64,000 bases of DNA, from the NCBI RefSeq assembly GCF_000615445.1, contig NZ_BALY01000005.1, positions 26,103-90,102 on the forward strand. The letters are read 5' to 3'. Shown here piece by piece: positions 61,861-64,000 of this stretch. The stretch's first letter is position 1; each line of letters begins with the position of its first letter. The position numbers and the translations under genes were made by a program. Under the pieces are notes generated by a model. It searched no databases. It was given only the letters and a program-made list of their open reading frames with translations, and was not told where the DNA came from. This DNA comes from Lactobacillus hamsteri DSM 5661 = JCM 6256 (lineage in GTDB: Bacteria > Bacillota > Bacilli > Lactobacillales > Lactobacillaceae).

Positions 61861-62157
61861 ATGGCAACTGCTTCAATGAATTTTAAAGTTGATGAAAAAA
61901 CAAAAAGTTTGTTTACTCAAGCTGCAGAAAAAATGGGGTTATCATCATCTGCATTGCTTAATATTTTCGTTACCCGTGTGGCCAGAGAACAAGCAGTTCC
62001 CTTCAGTCTTAAGGTTGTTCCTGACAAAAATGAAGCTTTCGATGAAGAAAGTAAAAAAGCAATGATTAAAGAGCTAGCTATTGTTAATGGATTAATTCCT
62101 GATGATGATAATAAAGTAGACGATTTAGATGAATATTTCAAAAAATTAGGAGTTTAG
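61861..62157 (+). CDS. dinJ: RelB/DinJ-family antitoxin
   Basis: A 98-residue protein. The N-terminus is a ribbon-helix-helix (MNFKVDEKTKSLFTQAAEKMGLSSSALLNIFVTRV). The C-terminus is acidic and likely disordered until it binds the toxin (DDDNKVDDLDEYFKKLGV). It should neutralise YafQ and repress its own promoter. AAAGGAGAG is the ribosome site; the toxin gene starts 4 bases after the stop. Confidence 0.9.
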   Translation: MATASMNFKVDEKTKSLFTQAAEKMGLSSSALLNIFVTRVAREQAVPFSLKVVPDKNEAFDEESKKAMIKELAIVNGLIPDDDNKVDDLDEYFKKLGV

Positions 62158-62160
62158 TTT

Positions 62161-62505
62161 ATGTATCAAATTACTACAACTAATGTTTTTGATAAACGTT
62201 TTGCTAATTTGAAGAAAACTTTTAATTTAACAGATGATGAAGCTGGTGACGCTATCGAAACGCTTAAGTATACTATGAAAATACTTAAGCGAGATGGCAA
62301 ATTACCCCGTAACGGAAACAATTCTCATGATCCTGATGGCCCTTTTTACGATCATGAATTAACTGACGAACCATGGATTGGATTTAATGAATATCATATT
62401 TTAGGAAATTTATTAGTCGTCTATTATAAAATAGAATCTAAAAAGACAATTAGATTTACAACAATAACTACACATAAAGAACTCAGAAATGGAAGTTTAA
62501 TGTAA
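62161..62505 (+). CDS. yafQ: YafQ-family mRNA interferase toxin
   Basis: A 114-residue RelE/YafQ-like toxin that would cut mRNA at the ribosome. NVFDKRFANLKKTFNL, HDPDGPFYDHELTDEPWIGFNEYHIL and TTITTHKELR match the YafQ branch; His residues in DHEL and THKEL are candidates for catalysis. Its expression is tied to the antitoxin. A terminator follows at 62571-62600. Confidence 0.88.
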   Translation: MYQITTTNVFDKRFANLKKTFNLTDDEAGDAIETLKYTMKILKRDGKLPRNGNNSHDPDGPFYDHELTDEPWIGFNEYHILGNLLVVYYKIESKKTIRFTTITTHKELRNGSLM

Positions 62506-62570
62506 ACTAAACGTCAACCCCTTAAACTAGTAATTAAAAATAGTTTTTCAGAAAATCACAGAAAGTATCG

Positions 62571-62600
62571 CACGCTTATAAAAGCGTATTTTTATTTTTC
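62571..62600 (+). terminator. Rho-independent terminator after yafQ
   Basis: ACGCTT and AAGCGT form a short stem followed by ATTTTTATTTTTC. The remaining 62601-62840 shows no gene. Confidence 0.65.
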
Positions 62601-62857
62601 ATCAAATTTCATGTTTACATGATTTTATATTTCGCTTCCTTTATTCAATGTCCGCTAATGTACTTTGTGGATATCTACGAAATATTACTATTTTTTAACG
62701 CTTTTTTAATACATTGAACAGAGGGCAATAATTTACTATAGGAAATATTCAGAAGGCTTGAAATTAAAAGGAATACCAAATATTTGCTGTTGAAATTAAT
62801 CAAATTTTGTTTAATAATTACTGCTATAAAGTTATTTGACTCTTGGAGGAGAAAAAT

Positions 62858-63685
62858 ATGAAGTTTAAAAATAGAATAGCAGCCATTGCCAGCGCTGTAG
62901 TTTTAGCAACTGCAGGTGCTGCTTATTTGAACAACCAAAAAGTTAACGCAGTGGAAACCGCCACGACCTACACTGAATATTATACGATGCCAAGCGTAGT
63001 GCGTTCACATCCATATACTTCAGCTAATAATTTTGCCGATATTAGTAAAAGTGAGCGCCAGGATATTCGTAACCACTTCTCATCATTATTGATGAATGGT
63101 GTTTTAACTTTGGTTTGAAATAACGGTAAGATTGAAAAAGTTTCACCGTTACAAAATAGTACCTATGCTCAACAAATTTTTTTGCCAATTACTTATACTG
63201 ATCGGGCACTTGATGGTTCAGTCTTACGTGAATCAGTTAAGAAACACTTGTATTATACCTTAGTTGGTGGCAAGGATGATCACCAAGTTGATGAAGTTAA
63301 CTGGGATCATAAAAAAGGGACTGATGGATGGCAACCTGGACTAGAAGATAATGGCTATACGTTGACCACTCGTGATATAGCATATACCAAAGTGGTTGGG
63401 CCAACAATTAATGGCATTAGTAAGGTTGAAAATCGTCCTTTTGGTGTCACAATCACTAGAACTGTTAAAGATGGTATTGAACAAACTCAAACTCCAGCTA
63501 AATTAACCAAGAGTAGCAAGTCAACTCGTCTTTTGAAGAAGAACGCTTACGTTTATAATGCTAAAGGCAAGAGAATTAAGCATGCCAAAGCCTTGAAGAA
63601 AGGTAAACATGTGACTGTTCTTGGCAAGAAGGGTAAGTTCGTCAGAATTGGCAAAGGTCGCTATATTAAGAAGGCTAATATCTAA
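62858..63685 (+). pseudogene. SLAP-domain secreted protein with an internal stop
   Basis: From the ATG at 62858 (GGAGG upstream) a signal peptide ends near residue 31 (KVNA). The frame runs to an in-frame TGA at 63116-63118, then continues open for 189 codons to 63685. The second part contains YAQQIFLPITYTDRALDGSV and a C-terminal SLAP domain (LLKKNAYVYNAKGKRIKHAK, VRIGKGRYIKKANI). The intact product would have about 275 residues. The local sequence TTTGGTTTGAAATAACGG could also read as NFGLKNN with several bases restored, so an indel cluster cannot be excluded. Probably a wall-bound S-layer-like or bacteriocin-helper protein. Confidence 0.75.
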
Positions 63686-63762
63686 AGAAGATAATTAAAA
63701 AGACTCTATAATTTTTCCCGTTAACAGGTTTTTTATTGCATTAAAAAAGGGAGTACACAGTC

Positions 63763-63822
63763 TTATTTAATAAAAGACGATGAAGTACCTGAACCACAGA
63801 TTAATAGAATATTTTTAGCCAT
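63763..63822 (-). pseudogene. Remnant of a PTS lactose/cellobiose EIIB gene
   Basis: AGGAGG and an ATG at 63822 open a 19-codon frame MAKNILLICGSGTSSSFIK, then TAA. The ICGSGTSSS segment is the phosphocysteine loop of lactose/cellobiose-type EIIB. Everything after it is missing. This is a start fragment left by deletion. Confidence 0.75.
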
Positions 63823-63875
63823 TTTTAAATCCTCCTATATATTTTTAAAACAAGCATTTCCATTAAACTTTTGTT

Positions 63876-63894
63876 TTGCACTACAGCAGTGCAA
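63876..63894. promoter_or_regulatory. Palindrome upstream of the EIIB remnant
   Basis: TTGCACT and AGTGCAA form perfect 7-base arms around ACAGC, about 55-70 bases upstream of the remnant start. It may be the former operator of the lost PTS operon. Confidence 0.45.
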
Positions 63895-63963
63895 TTAATT
63901 TTCATTCAATCGAATGAATGTATTTCCCCAAAAAAATACGTCCCAAATCTTCCATCATAAACA

Positions 63964-64000
63964 AAAAAATTCGCATCCTAAAATAGAATGCGAATTTTTT
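63964..64000. terminator. Terminator hairpin at the right edge
   Basis: AAAAAATTCGCATCC and AGAATGCGAATTTTTT form a stem with runs on both sides, so it could serve either strand. The neighbouring gene is outside the window. Confidence 0.75.

Noticed and set aside
1..64000. CRISPR arrays, insertion sequences and prophage genes
   Set aside because: No regularly spaced repeats, transposase motifs or phage structural genes were seen. The tandem repeats found are coding repeats of the adhesin.

Overview
The window is a low-GC Gram-positive chromosome, most likely a Lactobacillus of the gasseri/johnsonii group. This is inferred from YSIRK/LPXTG mucus-adhesin architecture, SLAP and SEC10/PgrA surface domains, a T-box leader, cre sites, AGGAGG-type ribosome sites and the gene repertoire. 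No rRNA, tRNA, CRISPR array or insertion sequence was seen.

Layout. 1-6251: two tandem paralogous cell-wall adhesins on the minus strand, the first running off the left edge. 6.5-12.1 kb: pnuC, a PAS-domain gene, an ABC exporter, an unknown four-repeat protein and a prolyl-iminopeptidase-like hydrolase. 12.1-17.8 kb: an OmpR-type two-component system followed by three paralogous PepSY proteins, interrupted by a MarR/GNAT pair and a DUF1304 protein. 17.8-20.5 kb: efp, coaA, an SGNH hydrolase and a GNAT. 20.5-23.0 kb: an amino-acid ABC transporter behind a T-box leader that carries two antiterminator/terminator modules. 23.0-36.1 kb: helD, a matrixin-like protease, a histidine phosphatase, a BceAB-like exporter with a 22-bp palindromic operator, a DUF4145 protein, a TcaA paralogue, a NERD nuclease-like protein, an amidase-like membrane protein and a NUDIX protein. 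36.1-40.6 kb: a secreted GH3 hexosaminidase and a 1002-aa SEC10/PgrA-SLAP surface protein.

40.6-51.7 kb is the most unusual part. Eight membrane proteins lie on one strand. Five carry zinc ribbons, four share a recurring extracytoplasmic domain with a YAH-x-HY signature and a fifth has a divergent version. One of the eight is a TcaA/YvbJ relative. Two copies of a structured RNA leader flank part of this block (about 40.37-40.55 and 48.78-48.96 kb). Each has the same promoter spacing, an internal intrinsic terminator and a hairpin that buries the next gene's ribosome site.

51.7-57.8 kb holds galU and a murP-murQ-mupG-murR operon for MurNAc-GlcNAc uptake and recycling, with two MurR-like operators and a cre site. 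58.9-61.6 kb is a PTS-dependent dihydroxyacetone kinase operon with a glycerol facilitator, also with a cre site. The right end has a DinJ/YafQ toxin-antitoxin pair, a broken SLAP-domain gene and a 19-codon remnant of a PTS EIIB gene.

Five conserved genes (PAS, helD, matrixin, NERD, galU) each carry a small frameshift. Four behave as one missing base, and three of those sit in short homopolymers. A further gene has an in-frame stop. Indel errors in the assembly are at least as likely as true pseudogenes.
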